Notes: generated by a model not told the origin, from the letters alone. DNA of 44,014 bases from an uncultured Solobacterium sp. (GCA_900543035.1 UQPV01000015.1:1-44014), one strand, 5' to 3'; counted from the stretch's first letter, positions 7,583-15,470 are shown. Numbers and translations: made by a program.

Positions 7583-8356
7583 ATGAGCACAGCCATCCGT
7601 ATGGAAAGCATCGTCAAAACTTATGGAGAGACCCGTGTGCTGAACGGGCTGAGCCTCTCGATCGAAGAAGGCACTTTCCTGACCGTGGTCGGATCCTCAG
7701 GCTGCGGAAAGACCACGCTGCTGAAGATGATCAACGGGCTGATCAAGCCGGACAGCGGAAAGATCATGGTCAAGGGCCAAGATCTCGAGCAAGCTGATCT
7801 GATCTCCCTGCGCCGCAGCATCGGCTACAGCATCCAGGGCAGCATCCTCTTTCCGCACATGAGCGTCGAGGAAAACATCGCCTATGTGCCGAATCTGCTC
7901 AATGGCAAGGACAAGGAAAAGACCGAAGCGGCCGTGCGCAAATGGATGAAGATCGTCAGCCTGGATGACCGCCTGCGCACCCGTTATCCGGATGAACTTT
8001 CCGGCGGGCAGCAGCAGCGTGTCGGCATTGCCCGCGCGCTGGCCTCTTCCCCGGATATCTTGCTCATGGACGAGCCTTTCGGCGCGGTCGACAGCATCAC
8101 GCGCAGCCAGCTCCAAAGCGAGATCAAGAACATCCACGATCAGACCGGCATCACCGTCGTCTTCATCACCCACGATCTGCGGGAGGCGCTCTATCTGGGC
8201 ACACGCGTGCTGATCTTGGATCAAGGAGAGATCCGTCAGCTCGACACCCCGCGAAACATCCTCAGCCATCCTGCGGATGACTTTGTCCGCAGCCTGATCG
8301 CCAACAGCTTTCATGACCTGAATGCGCTGAAGAATGAAAGGAGCGTGCAGCAATGA
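7583..8356 (+). CDS. Osmoprotectant-type ABC importer ATPase
   Basis: A 257-residue cytosolic ATPase that powers the fused permease encoded upstream. Walker A is GSSGCGKTT near residue 37, the Q-loop is in YSIQGSILFPHM, the signature is LSGGQQQRVGIARAL, Walker B is ILLMDEPFGAVD, and the switch His is in VFITHD. It lacks the C-terminal CBS pair found in OpuA/OpuCA-type ATPases that sense ionic strength, so gating by salt is not supported here. ATG 7583 has GGAGGAGG at better spacing than ATG 7577, which overlaps the previous stop. It overlaps the macrodomain gene by ATGA. Confidence 0.9.
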   Translation: MSTAIRMESIVKTYGETRVLNGLSLSIEEGTFLTVVGSSGCGKTTLLKMINGLIKPDSGKIMVKGQDLEQADLISLRRSIGYSIQGSILFPHMSVEENIAYVPNLLNGKDKEKTEAAVRKWMKIVSLDDRLRTRYPDELSGGQQQRVGIARALASSPDILLMDEPFGAVDSITRSQLQSEIKNIHDQTGITVVFITHDLREALYLGTRVLILDQGEIRQLDTPRNILSHPADDFVRSLIANSFHDLNALKNERSVQQ

Positions 8357-9261
8357 CCCATCGTGAACAACGGATCTATCTCATCCAGGCCTTATTGGCC
8401 GAAGATCCCCGATATGCCGATATCACCATTCCCGCTGATGAACAGGCGCAAAGCGATCTGCTGCGCAGCTTGATGAACGTCAGGCTGCCCAAGCCGATCA
8501 GCCCTGATGTTCTCAAGATACAGGATGCCTATCTGCAAGAGGAACGTGACCGCCGCGGCATCACAGACGGCATGACGCTGCCTTCCATCCCCAATGATCA
8601 GCGGCTTGTGCTTTGGCAGGGAGACATCACGACCTTGAAAGCAGATGCCATCGTCAATGCCGCGAACCACGCGATGTTAGGCTGTTTTCATCCTCTCCAT
8701 TCCTGTATCGACAACATCATCCACTCCAGAAGCGGCATCCAGCTTCGTCTCTTCTGCGGTGACATGATGCGCAGGCAAGGACATGAAGAACCCATCGGCC
8801 AGGCAAAGATCACTCCGGCCTTCAATCTGCCCTGCAAGCATATCCTGCATACCGTAGGACCGATGATCAGCGGCGCCGTCCGAAAGCAGGATCGTGAGGA
8901 TCTGGCCTCCTGTTATCGTTCCTGCCTGCAGCTGGCCGTGGAAAACAACTGCCAGAGCATTGCTTTTTGCTGCATATCCACCGGGGAATTTCACTTTCCC
9001 CATGAACCAGCGGCGGAAATCGCAGTCCAGACGGTGACATCCTTCCTGCATGCACAGCAGGCAGATATCCGGGTCATCTTCAATGTGTTCAAGGATGCGG
9101 ATCTGCGCATTTATCAACAGCTCCTGGGGTATCCGCATGTTGATGCGCACAAAGCAGATCGAACAGGATATCCATCGGTTTCAAGAAGCCCTAAGCAAGG
9201 CAGACGCTGTGTTGATCGGCGCAGGAGCCGGCCTTTCCACATCCGCCGGCTTTGCTTATGA
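8353..9261 (+). CDS. Zinc-dependent macrodomain ADP-ribosyl hydrolase with a frameshifted tail
   Basis: The open frame gives 302 residues. A helical N-terminal region (about 1-85) precedes a macrodomain (WQGDITTLKADAIVNAANHA, ACGDMM-type loop as FCGDMM, KHILHTVGPM, CCISTGEFHFPHEPAA). GCFHPLHSCIDNIIHSRSG has the Cys/His pattern of zinc-containing macrodomains found beside SirTM, which remove ADP-ribose added by that sirtuin. After IYQQLLG (about residue 258) the text becomes unfamily-like and overlaps the SirTM gene by about 125 bases. One extra G in the GGGG run at 9126-9129 would instead stop the protein at TGA 9141-9143, overlapping a SirTM ATG. A one-base deletion or base-call error is likely. 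Confidence 0.85.
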   Translation: MTHREQRIYLIQALLAEDPRYADITIPADEQAQSDLLRSLMNVRLPKPISPDVLKIQDAYLQEERDRRGITDGMTLPSIPNDQRLVLWQGDITTLKADAIVNAANHAMLGCFHPLHSCIDNIIHSRSGIQLRLFCGDMMRRQGHEEPIGQAKITPAFNLPCKHILHTVGPMISGAVRKQDREDLASCYRSCLQLAVENNCQSIAFCCISTGEFHFPHEPAAEIAVQTVTSFLHAQQADIRVIFNVFKDADLRIYQQLLGYPHVDAHKADRTGYPSVSRSPKQGRRCVDRRRSRPFHIRRLCL

Positions 9262-10036
9262 CGGAGAGCGTTTCCAGCGTTATTTCGCTGATGTTGAAGC
9301 AAGATATGGCTTTCACGATATGTACACCGGCGGGTTTTTCCCATTCCCGACGCTGGAAGAGCAATGGGCATATTGGAGCCGGTTCATCTATGTCAACCGA
9401 TACTGTGACCCGCCTAAACCAGTATACTCGGATCTGCTCAGATCAGTAAAAGATAAAGACTATTTCGTCCTCACCACCAATGTGGATCACTGTTTTCAAC
9501 GCGCTGGATTTGACAAGCGCCGCCTCTTCTACACCCAGGGCGATTATGGCTTGTGGCAGTGCTCCGCGCCTTGTCACCATCAGACTTATGATAACGAGGA
9601 AATCGTCCGTCAGATGGTGGAAGCCCAGGGCTTTCGCACGATGAAGGAAGGGCTGAAGGTGCCCGATGGCATCACGATCAGCATGAGCGTCCCCTCCGAA
9701 CTGATCCCCCGCTGTCCAAGATGCGGCAGGCCGATGTCGATGAACCTGCGAGCCGACAACACCTTTGTCCAGGATGCAGGATGGTATGCCGCCGCCGAAC
9801 GCTATGATGCGTTTATCCGCCGTCATGATCATCAGCCTATCCTCTATTTGGAGCTTGGCGTTGGCATGAACACGCCGGGCATCATCAAGTATCCCTTCTG
9901 GCAGATGACTTACCAGAATCCGGAGGCAACGTATGTGTGTATCAATTACGGAGATGCGGCGGCGCCGAAAGAGATTGCGGAGCGCTCTGTCTGTATTGAC
10001 GGGGACATTGGCGATGTATTAAAAAAATTAAAATGA
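9137..10036 (+). CDS. Class M sirtuin (SirTM), protein ADP-ribosyltransferase
   Basis: A 299-residue sirtuin fold. The NAD loop is GAGAGLSTSAG near residue 26. TTNVDHCFQRAGF is followed by FYTQGDYGLWQC, where Gln stands in the place of the catalytic His of deacetylases, a hallmark of SirTM. Zinc ligands are CSAPC and CPRC, and the C-terminus has YLELGVGMNTPGIIKYPFW. Known SirTM enzymes ADP-ribosylate a lipoylated GcvH-like protein and are paired with the macrodomain, as here. No GcvH-L, LplA2 or flavin oxidoreductase of that operon lies downstream. From about 9905 codon use shifts to ATT/GCG, and a second C-terminus lies at 11502-11693, so the last 40-45 residues may be imported. ATG 9143 is an alternative start. 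Confidence 0.88.
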   Translation: MLMRTKQIEQDIHRFQEALSKADAVLIGAGAGLSTSAGFAYDGERFQRYFADVEARYGFHDMYTGGFFPFPTLEEQWAYWSRFIYVNRYCDPPKPVYSDLLRSVKDKDYFVLTTNVDHCFQRAGFDKRRLFYTQGDYGLWQCSAPCHHQTYDNEEIVRQMVEAQGFRTMKEGLKVPDGITISMSVPSELIPRCPRCGRPMSMNLRADNTFVQDAGWYAAAERYDAFIRRHDHQPILYLELGVGMNTPGIIKYPFWQMTYQNPEATYVCINYGDAAAPKEIAERSVCIDGDIGDVLKKLK

Positions 10037-10095
10037 AAAGAAGCAGGTTCAGTTTCTGCTATGGACGCTGTGTATTGATGAAAGAAATTCAAAAG

Positions 10096-10158
10096 AGCCA
10101 AATAGCCGAAAAAGCAACTGCCAAAATGCCGAAAATATATTTGCCAAAATGCCGAAAA
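10096..10158 (+). repeat. Three direct repeats with an exact 23-bp period
   Basis: A 17-base unit, TGCCAAAATGCCGAAAA, occurs at 10119-10135 and 10142-10158. A 14/17 match (AGCCAAATAGCCGAAAA) lies at 10096-10112. The spacing is 23 bp, about two helix turns, so a protein could bind the same face repeatedly. They sit 70 bases upstream of the AAA-DUF4143 gene and could be its operator. Confidence 0.75.
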
Positions 10159-10226
10159 ACAGGTATGCTTTTGGGTGAACAGGAGAAAATATAAATAGGT
10201 ATTGTGTGGCAGGAGGCTCAAGTTAA

Positions 10227-11501
10227 ATGAGAAAATATAAAGCAAGAATTGCAGATAAAATATTAGAAAAACGGCTGCTTGGAAAAGGTGCTGTTTTGAT
10301 TGAAGGGGCTAAATGGTGTGGAAAAACAACAACGGCTGAGCAGATTGCCGGCAGTATTCTTTATATGGCAGACCCGGAAAAAGAACAACAAAATCTGACA
10401 ATGGCAGAAATTAGTCCAGGGAGACTTTTGAAGGGAAAAGTCCCGCGGCTGATCGATGAATGGCAGATTGCGCCGAAGCTGTGGGATGCCGTCAGATTTG
10501 AGGTCGATCACAGGGATGAAATGGGACAGTTTATTTTAACAGGATCTGCAGTTCCGGCTTCCCATGAGCATATTCATCATACCGGAACAGGGCGCTTCTC
10601 GTGGATATTGATGCGTCCGATGAGCTTATATGAATCTCTGGACTCGACTGGAGAGGTGAGTTTAAATGCACTCTTTGAGACACCGGAACAGATCGAAGGC
10701 GAAAATTCGCTTGACCTGAATCAATTGGCTTTTCTGGTGTGCCGCGGTGGCTGGCCCAGGGCAACCGACCTGAAAGGAGAGGTTGCGCTTGAACAGGCCT
10801 TTGATTATTATGATGCGGTTGTAAAATCTGATATCTCCAGAGCGGATGGAATCACAAGAAATCCGGAGCGGGTAAAGCGCCTCATGCGTTCTTATGCCAG
10901 AAACCAGGGCTCACAGGCAACAAATACCTTGCTTAAGGATGACATCATGGCGAATGATGCGGAATCTCTTGACACAGACACGGTATATTCTTATATCAAC
11001 GCATTACAAAAAATATTTGTAATTGAGGAAATGGAGGCCTGGAATCCGAATCTTCGCTCTAAAACAGCAATACGGACTTCGAATACCCGCTATTTTGTGG
11101 ATCCTTCCATTGCAGTTGCCGCACTGGGATTAGGTCCCCAGGATCTGATTGGAGACCTGAATACATTTGGCTTGTTCTTTGAAACAATGTGCATCAGAGA
11201 TTTAAGGGTATTTGCGGATGCACTGGATGGGAAAGTATATCACTTTCGGGATAAAACGGGATTGGAATGTGATGCGGTGGTTCATTTGAGAAATGGGTCT
11301 TATGGATTGATTGAAGTGAAACTTGGCGGAGATAAGCTGATAGAAGAAGGAGCAGAGAATCTTAAGACATTAAAGAACAAAATTGATATAACCAAAATGA
11401 AAGCCCCCTCTTTTTTGATGGTTCTAATTGGGGTTGGAGACTACGCGTACAAAAGGCAGGATGGAGTATATGTAGTTCCGATCGGCTGCCTGAAGGACTG
11501 A
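10227..11501 (+). CDS. AAA ATPase with DUF4143 C-terminal domain
   Basis: A 424-residue protein of normal length for this family of stand-alone AAA-14/DUF4143 ATPases, whose role is unknown. Walker A is EGAKWCGKTTTA near residue 28; Walker B is RLIDEWQ; the sensor-like FILTGSAVP follows. The C-terminal half is DUF4143, ending with ECDAVVHLRNGSYGLIEVKLG, a pattern of PD-(D/E)XK nucleases (Asp, then E-x-K). AGGAGG lies 10 bases before ATG 10227. AT-rich codon use (AAA, ATA, GAA, TTA) contrasts with both flanks. With the duplicated SirTM ends on either side, this marks an imported cargo gene. Confidence 0.85.
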   Translation: MRKYKARIADKILEKRLLGKGAVLIEGAKWCGKTTTAEQIAGSILYMADPEKEQQNLTMAEISPGRLLKGKVPRLIDEWQIAPKLWDAVRFEVDHRDEMGQFILTGSAVPASHEHIHHTGTGRFSWILMRPMSLYESLDSTGEVSLNALFETPEQIEGENSLDLNQLAFLVCRGGWPRATDLKGEVALEQAFDYYDAVVKSDISRADGITRNPERVKRLMRSYARNQGSQATNTLLKDDIMANDAESLDTDTVYSYINALQKIFVIEEMEAWNPNLRSKTAIRTSNTRYFVDPSIAVAALGLGPQDLIGDLNTFGLFFETMCIRDLRVFADALDGKVYHFRDKTGLECDAVVHLRNGSYGLIEVKLGGDKLIEEGAENLKTLKNKIDITKMKAPSFLMVLIGVGDYAYKRQDGVYVVPIGCLKD

Positions 11502-11693
11502 TTGAATGAAAATATGGTGCGCAATAAACATGATCCCCCTGGGATAGTGAAATTTTCCTTCTGGAGGATGACCGCGGAGAATCATAAGGCGGTCTATGTC
11601 TGCATCAACAAAGGAGAAGCTTATGCGCCAAAAGAAATTGCAGATCGTTCGATCTGCATTGACGGGGATATTGGCGAAGCATTAAAAAAATGA
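11502..11693 (+). pseudogene. Detached C-terminus of a SirTM sirtuin
   Basis: Directly after the AAA stop the frame reads PPGIVKFSFWRMT, AVYVCINKGEAYAPKEIADRS and ICIDGDIGEALKK. This is colinear with PGIIKYPFWQMT, ATYVCINYGDAAAPKEIAERS and VCIDGDIGDVLKK of the intact SirTM at about 9870-10030. Only the last 55 or so residues are present, with no sirtuin core and no ribosome site that would make sense. The two copies differ at many codons, so this is not a fresh duplication. It is probably the original gene end displaced by the AAA module. Confidence 0.8.
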
Positions 11694-11773
11694 ACGCCCC
11701 CTCTTCGCTGTTGAGCAGGCACATGGCTCCCTTCCGATCTATGTCATGATTTGTAAAACCATCGTAAAAAGGA

Positions 11774-11802
11774 TTGTCTTCCCTTTCTGATTCTGGTATC
11801 AT
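11774..11802 (+). promoter_or_regulatory. Sigma-A promoter for the mntP leader
   Basis: TTGTCT (11774-11779), a 17-bp spacer and TATCAT (11797-11802). Transcription would start at about 11809, at the first base of the riboswitch. Confidence 0.75.
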
Positions 11803-11808
11803 GATCCT

Positions 11809-11940
11809 GCTTAAGGGAGTAGCTGGCTCTTGCGGAGCGATTAAGTCAACATCATGATTTCCAGTTGAGGGGAAATCTGGCTTAAGATGAAACAGCGAGA
11901 CTTTTGCGTGTTTGTTGAACACGCGAAAGTCTCTTTTTTT
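11809..11940 (+). promoter_or_regulatory. yybP-ykoY manganese riboswitch with terminator platform
   Basis: The conserved blocks of this class are visible: AAGGGAGTAGC at the start, GCGATTAAGTCAACATC in the middle, and AACAGCGAGACTTTTGC at the end. GAGACTTTTGCGTGTT (11897-11912) pairs over 16 bp (one G-U) with AACACGCGAAAGTCTC (11918-11933), followed by seven T. Manganese binding is expected to prevent this terminator and so turn on the efflux gene downstream. The ribosome site of mntP follows the T-run. Confidence 0.9.
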
Positions 11941-11956
11941 CAGGGGAGGATCACTT

Positions 11957-12517
11957 ATGTCATTATTTTCTGTCTTTCTGATCGGCATCAGCCTGAGCAT
12001 GGATGCCTTTGCCGTATCCATCGCCAAGGGCATGTGCGTAAAAGGAAACCGGCTGCGCTGCGCGCTGATGCTCGCGTTCTGGTTCGGTGCTTTTCAGGCA
12101 CTCATGCCGCTGCTGGGATGGCTGAGCGGCTCACTGTTCGAATCTTTGATTACGGCCATCGATCACTGGATCGCCTTCATCCTGCTCGCCCTCATCGGTG
12201 GCAACATGATCCGCGAGGCGGTCCGCGGCGAAGATGAGGATGATGCGGACTGCAATCTCGCTCTGCCTCACGTCCTGCTTCTGGCCGTAGCGACCAGCAT
12301 CGACGCATTCGCCGTCGGCATCACCTTTGCTTTTCTGAAGGTGGACATCCTGTCCAGCATCGCGATCATCGGGGTAACGACCTTCGTGCTCTGCTTTGCG
12401 GCGGTCTATCTCGGCAGCAAGCTGGGTTCCCTGCTGAAGAAATACGCCGGCATCCTGGGCGGGGTCATCCTGATCCTGATCGGGGCAAGGATCCTGATCG
12501 AACATCTGTTTTTCTAA
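11957..12517 (+). CDS. mntP: Manganese efflux pump MntP
   Basis: A 186-residue integral membrane protein with six hydrophobic helices in two repeats. Each repeat starts with the family's acidic metal motif: SLSMDAFAVSIAKG near residue 12 and ATSIDAFAVGITFAF near residue 112. It exports Mn2+ from the cytosol to prevent toxicity. An acidic loop (GEDEDDAD) joins the repeats. ATG 11957 follows GGGGAGGA; the longer open frame upstream is the riboswitch hairpin. The yybP-ykoY riboswitch before it supports both the identity and induction by excess manganese. Confidence 0.95.
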   Translation: MSLFSVFLIGISLSMDAFAVSIAKGMCVKGNRLRCALMLAFWFGAFQALMPLLGWLSGSLFESLITAIDHWIAFILLALIGGNMIREAVRGEDEDDADCNLALPHVLLLAVATSIDAFAVGITFAFLKVDILSSIAIIGVTTFVLCFAAVYLGSKLGSLLKKYAGILGGVILILIGARILIEHLFF

Positions 12518-12523
12518 CAAGAA

Positions 12524-12573
12524 ATGCGGCACAGGTACGGGAGCGGTCATCCGCTCCTTTTCCTATGCCGCAT
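12524..12573. terminator. Nested bidirectional terminator
   Basis: An inner stem GGAGCGG (12540-12546) with CCGCTCC (12551-12557) is followed by TTTT. An outer stem ATGCGGCA (12524-12531) with TGCCGCAT (12566-12573) is preceded by an A-run that acts as T-run on the other strand. It separates mntP from the convergent LysR gene. Confidence 0.85.
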
Positions 12574-12590
12574 GTTCTGCGCGCATGATG

Positions 12591-13430
12591 TCAGATCGCA
12601 GAAAACAAAGCGGAGAATTCTCTTTTCTGCGCTTTCCTACAGACCAGATAATAAGTCACTGAGCCGCTTGGATCAGAGATCGGGACATATACGCGGTCAG
12701 TTTCCACCTTGAGGTATTTCTCCGCAAGATCAGACGTGAAGGAGGCCAGCGTAGACGCCTGCACGAGCTCATTGAAGCTGAAACGGTCGCTCTGCGTCAG
12801 AAAGCGGGAATCTGGCATCTCTTCTGTGCAGACAAAGTCCCAGAACCCGATATCTCCCATCAACAGCATGTTCTCTCCGTTCATCTCCGCAAAGGACAAT
12901 GATTTCCTTCTGGCATACCGATGCCCTCTTGGCAGGGCGAACAACAATGACTCATTTCCGCACATCTTGCAAAAATAGCGCTCATCCTGCACAGGTTCAT
13001 GCAGCACCGCAAGCTGGATCTCATCTTTATCCAGCTTCTCCAGCAGATGCGCATCCGAATCGGTCTCCGTCTGTAAGGACATCTGCGGATAAAACCGGGA
13101 AAGCAGGGGAACGATGAGCCAGACCGGCGCCGGCGCACATACTCCAAGACGGATCATCCGCTGCCTGCGGTCAAATTCCCGTGCCTTTTCTTCCAACGCA
13201 TCCGCTTCCTCCAATACCTTACGGGCCAGCGTCAGGACATACTTTCCATTTTCGTTGAGCATCAGCTTGTTCTTCTGCCGGTCGAACAGGGTGATCTCCA
13301 GGTGTTCTTCCAGCTTTTTCATATTGCGGCTGAGAGCAGGCTGAGACAGATGCAGGATCTCAGCCGCTTCCGAAAGCGTTCCTGCATCGGCAAAGGTGAC
13401 AAATTGGCGCAGTTCATGTAATTCGATCAC
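12591..13430 (-). CDS. LysR-family transcriptional regulator
   Basis: A 279-residue protein. The N-terminal helix-turn-helix is FVTFADAGTLSEAAEILHLS followed by QPALSRNMKKLEEHL, and a periplasmic-binding-like effector domain follows (IRLGVCAPAPVWLIVPLLS). Start is GTG 13430 with AGGGG upstream. It is divergent from the EFR1 and aldo/keto reductase genes and probably controls them, as LysR proteins often control the divergent neighbour. The 200-base divergent region contains TATACT- and TAATAC-like -10 boxes but no operator I can fix. Confidence 0.9.
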   Translation of the reverse strand: MIELHELRQFVTFADAGTLSEAAEILHLSQPALSRNMKKLEEHLEITLFDRQKNKLMLNENGKYVLTLARKVLEEADALEEKAREFDRRQRMIRLGVCAPAPVWLIVPLLSRFYPQMSLQTETDSDAHLLEKLDKDEIQLAVLHEPVQDERYFCKMCGNESLLFALPRGHRYARRKSLSFAEMNGENMLLMGDIGFWDFVCTEEMPDSRFLTQSDRFSFNELVQASTLASFTSDLAEKYLKVETDRVYVPISDPSGSVTYYLVCRKAQKREFSALFSAI

Positions 13431-13629
13431 ACGCTTATCCCCTTTCAGTATCCATATCGTTTATACTGGCATACCCGTCTGGCATTGTACTTCTCTGTCA
13501 AAACGAAGGATAATACAGACAGAACATGGCGCAGCACGGGAAAGATGATATTCATGCTGAGTATAACAGATTCCCCATTGATCTTCAATCACCCATGTTC
13601 GCCGCGGTAAGGAAAGGGGAAAAGATGCC

Positions 13630-14409
13630 ATGTTGTTTTATTTTACAGCCACTGGAAACAGCCTGTATGTGGCAAAGCGGCTGGATCCGCGCTGCATCAG
13701 CATCGCACAAGCCATCCACGATGATCCTCAACCTTATCAGGACGCGCAGATCGGCATCGTCTGTCCGGTGCATGCACAGCAGATCCCCGAGCTGGTCAGC
13801 ACATTTCTGCATGACGCGTATTTCGATACGCCGTATTTCTACATGATCCTCACTTACGGGAGCCACTATGGCAAAGCGCCCCAACAAGCGTTTGAGCTGG
13901 CCCTTCGCCTGGGCATAAATCCTGCCTATATCAATGCCGTGATGATGGCGGACAGCTTTTTGCCCGCAGCGGATATAGAGAAAGAGATGGCCGCAGACAA
14001 GCACATCTCTGCGCAGATCGATGCGATCCGCACAGACCTGAATGCCCGCCGGCGCTTCATCTTGTCGCCAGATGCGCAAGACGAACCAGAGCGCTGTATA
14101 CAGCCGGATGCAAAGAGGACCATGTTCGTGATCAGCGAAGACTGCATCGGATGCGGGATCTGCAGAAAGATCTGTCCGATGGATCGCTTCACCATCCAGG
14201 CGCAGAAAAGCAAGTATGATCCAAAAGGGTGCATAGCCTGCATGGCCTGTATTCACGCCTGTCCGATGAACGCCATACAGCTGACGATCCCAGAGAAAAA
14301 CCGCAATGCCCGTTACCGCAATGCGCACATCACCCTGTGCGAGCTCATCGAAGCCAACGACCAGCACCCTTGCAAAAGGGATATGCACGACAAAGAAGAA
14401 AAGAGGTAA
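13630..14409 (+). CDS. EFR1-type flavodoxin-ferredoxin fusion protein (second copy)
   Basis: A 259-residue protein with the same plan as the one at 3.8 kb. The FMN phosphate loop is YFTATGNSLYVAKRL at residue 4, and ILTYGSHYG near residue 78 is a second flavin loop. Two [4Fe-4S] sets follow, CIGCGICRKICP near residue 174 and CIACMACIHACP near residue 201. It is a predicted soluble electron carrier. AAGGAAAGGGG precedes ATG 13630. Its stop is four bases before the aldo/keto reductase start, so the two form an operon, and it may feed electrons in a reductive pathway sensed by the LysR protein. Confidence 0.85.
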   Translation: MLFYFTATGNSLYVAKRLDPRCISIAQAIHDDPQPYQDAQIGIVCPVHAQQIPELVSTFLHDAYFDTPYFYMILTYGSHYGKAPQQAFELALRLGINPAYINAVMMADSFLPAADIEKEMAADKHISAQIDAIRTDLNARRRFILSPDAQDEPERCIQPDAKRTMFVISEDCIGCGICRKICPMDRFTIQAQKSKYDPKGCIACMACIHACPMNAIQLTIPEKNRNARYRNAHITLCELIEANDQHPCKRDMHDKEEKR

Positions 14410-14413
14410 ACAG

Positions 14414-15265
14414 ATGAACACGATCAGATTAAACGATGGAAACGACATTCCGTCAGTGGGATTCGGCGTCTTCATGATCCCCAGCGACGGACCGACTTAC
14501 GATGCTGTGCTTCAGGCACTTCAGGCCGGCTACCGGCATATCGATACCGCCGCGGCGTATTTCAATGAATCCGATGTCGGCCGGGCCGTTCGAGACAGCG
14601 GAATCCCGCGACAGGAGATCTTTATCACGAGCAAGCTGTGGCTGCAGGACTATGGCTATGAGGCCGCAAAGAAGGGCATCGAAGCATCGCTGAGCAAGCT
14701 CAATATGGACTATATCGATCTGTACCTGCTGCATCAGCCATATGGGGATGTCAGCGGGGCATGGAAGGCGCTGGAGGAAGCCAAGGCAGCAGGCAAGCTG
14801 AAATCGATCGGCGTAAGCAATATGACACCGAAGATCTGGAAGACATATGTTCCCTTCTTCTCCACCAAGCCTGCGGTCAATCAGGTCGAATGTCACCCGT
14901 TCTTCCAGCAGCGCGAGCTGCGTGAGCTGCTAAAAGAGGATGATGTGAAGATCGAAGCATATCAGCCCCTTGGTCATGGTAATCCAGAGCTCCTTACGCA
15001 TCCGACCGTGACCAGACTGGCAGAGCGTCATCAGAAGGATCCCGGGCAGATCATCCTGCGCTTTGAGATCCAGGATGGCTTGATCATCCTGCCAAAATCC
15101 ACGAATCCAAACCGCATCCGCAGCAACATCGACTTATTCAGCTTTGCGCTGAGCGACGCGGAGATGGAGGAGATGCGGGCCATGGATACCGGCAAAGGAA
15201 ATCATGATCCGGAAGCCCCCGGCATCGCGGAAATGCTGCTGGCAAACTATAAGGTACACGACTGA
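14414..15265 (+). CDS. Aldo/keto reductase
   Basis: A 283-residue TIM-barrel NADPH-dependent reductase of carbonyls. The catalytic tetrad is visible: Asp in HIDTAAAY, Tyr in AAYFNESDVG, Lys in ITSKLW and His in YLLHQP. The NADPH loop is LPKSTNPNRIRSN near residue 235. Length and order match the 2,5-diketo-gluconate reductase/YvgN-type subfamily. I placed the start at ATG 14414, right after the EFR1 stop, because upstream codons encode EFR1 in another frame. A strong terminator follows. Confidence 0.92.
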   Translation: MNTIRLNDGNDIPSVGFGVFMIPSDGPTYDAVLQALQAGYRHIDTAAAYFNESDVGRAVRDSGIPRQEIFITSKLWLQDYGYEAAKKGIEASLSKLNMDYIDLYLLHQPYGDVSGAWKALEEAKAAGKLKSIGVSNMTPKIWKTYVPFFSTKPAVNQVECHPFFQQRELRELLKEDDVKIEAYQPLGHGNPELLTHPTVTRLAERHQKDPGQIILRFEIQDGLIILPKSTNPNRIRSNIDLFSFALSDAEMEEMRAMDTGKGNHDPEAPGIAEMLLANYKVHD

Positions 15266-15271
15266 TCCGTT

Positions 15272-15304
15272 CAGGCGAAGACGATCCAGCTCTTCGCCTG
15301 TTTT
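15272..15304 (+). terminator. Rho-independent terminator
   Basis: CAGGCGAAGA (15272-15281) pairs perfectly with TCTTCGCCTG (15291-15300), followed by TTTT. Confidence 0.9.
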
Positions 15305-15323
15305 GATGTTTTGTTTTCTCATG

Positions 15324-15432
15324 GAAAACCCTCCCTGCCAAGATACAGAGAGGGTCCCAAAAAGGAGAAGTATTGATTTATCGCTCAAGTTATCATCTTG
15401 AACGAGCTGGCGGACATATATATGCCGCCGAC
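15324..15432 (-). ncRNA. Candidate small RNA with three hairpins
   Basis: On the minus strand a short transcription unit is delimited by a promoter (15439-15467) and an intrinsic terminator. Hairpin 1 pairs GGCGG with CCGCC (15425-15429 with 15409-15413) around an AT-rich palindrome. Hairpin 2 pairs CGTTCAAG with CTTGAGCG near 15383-15404. Hairpin 3 is a 10-bp stem (15346-15355 with 15328-15337, one G-U) followed by TTTT. The length is about 110 nt and no coding frame stands out. It matches no RNA family I know. It could instead be an orphaned leader. Confidence 0.45.
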
Positions 15433-15438
15433 AGCTTT

Positions 15439-15467
15439 AGTATACACTTTTTTCATCCCGGTGAACA
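15439..15467 (-). promoter_or_regulatory. Promoter of the candidate small RNA
   Basis: Minus strand: TGTTCA (15467-15462), a 17-bp spacer and TATACT (15444-15439). The -35 box is weak and the -10 box is good. Confidence 0.45.
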
Positions 15468-15470
15468 TTC

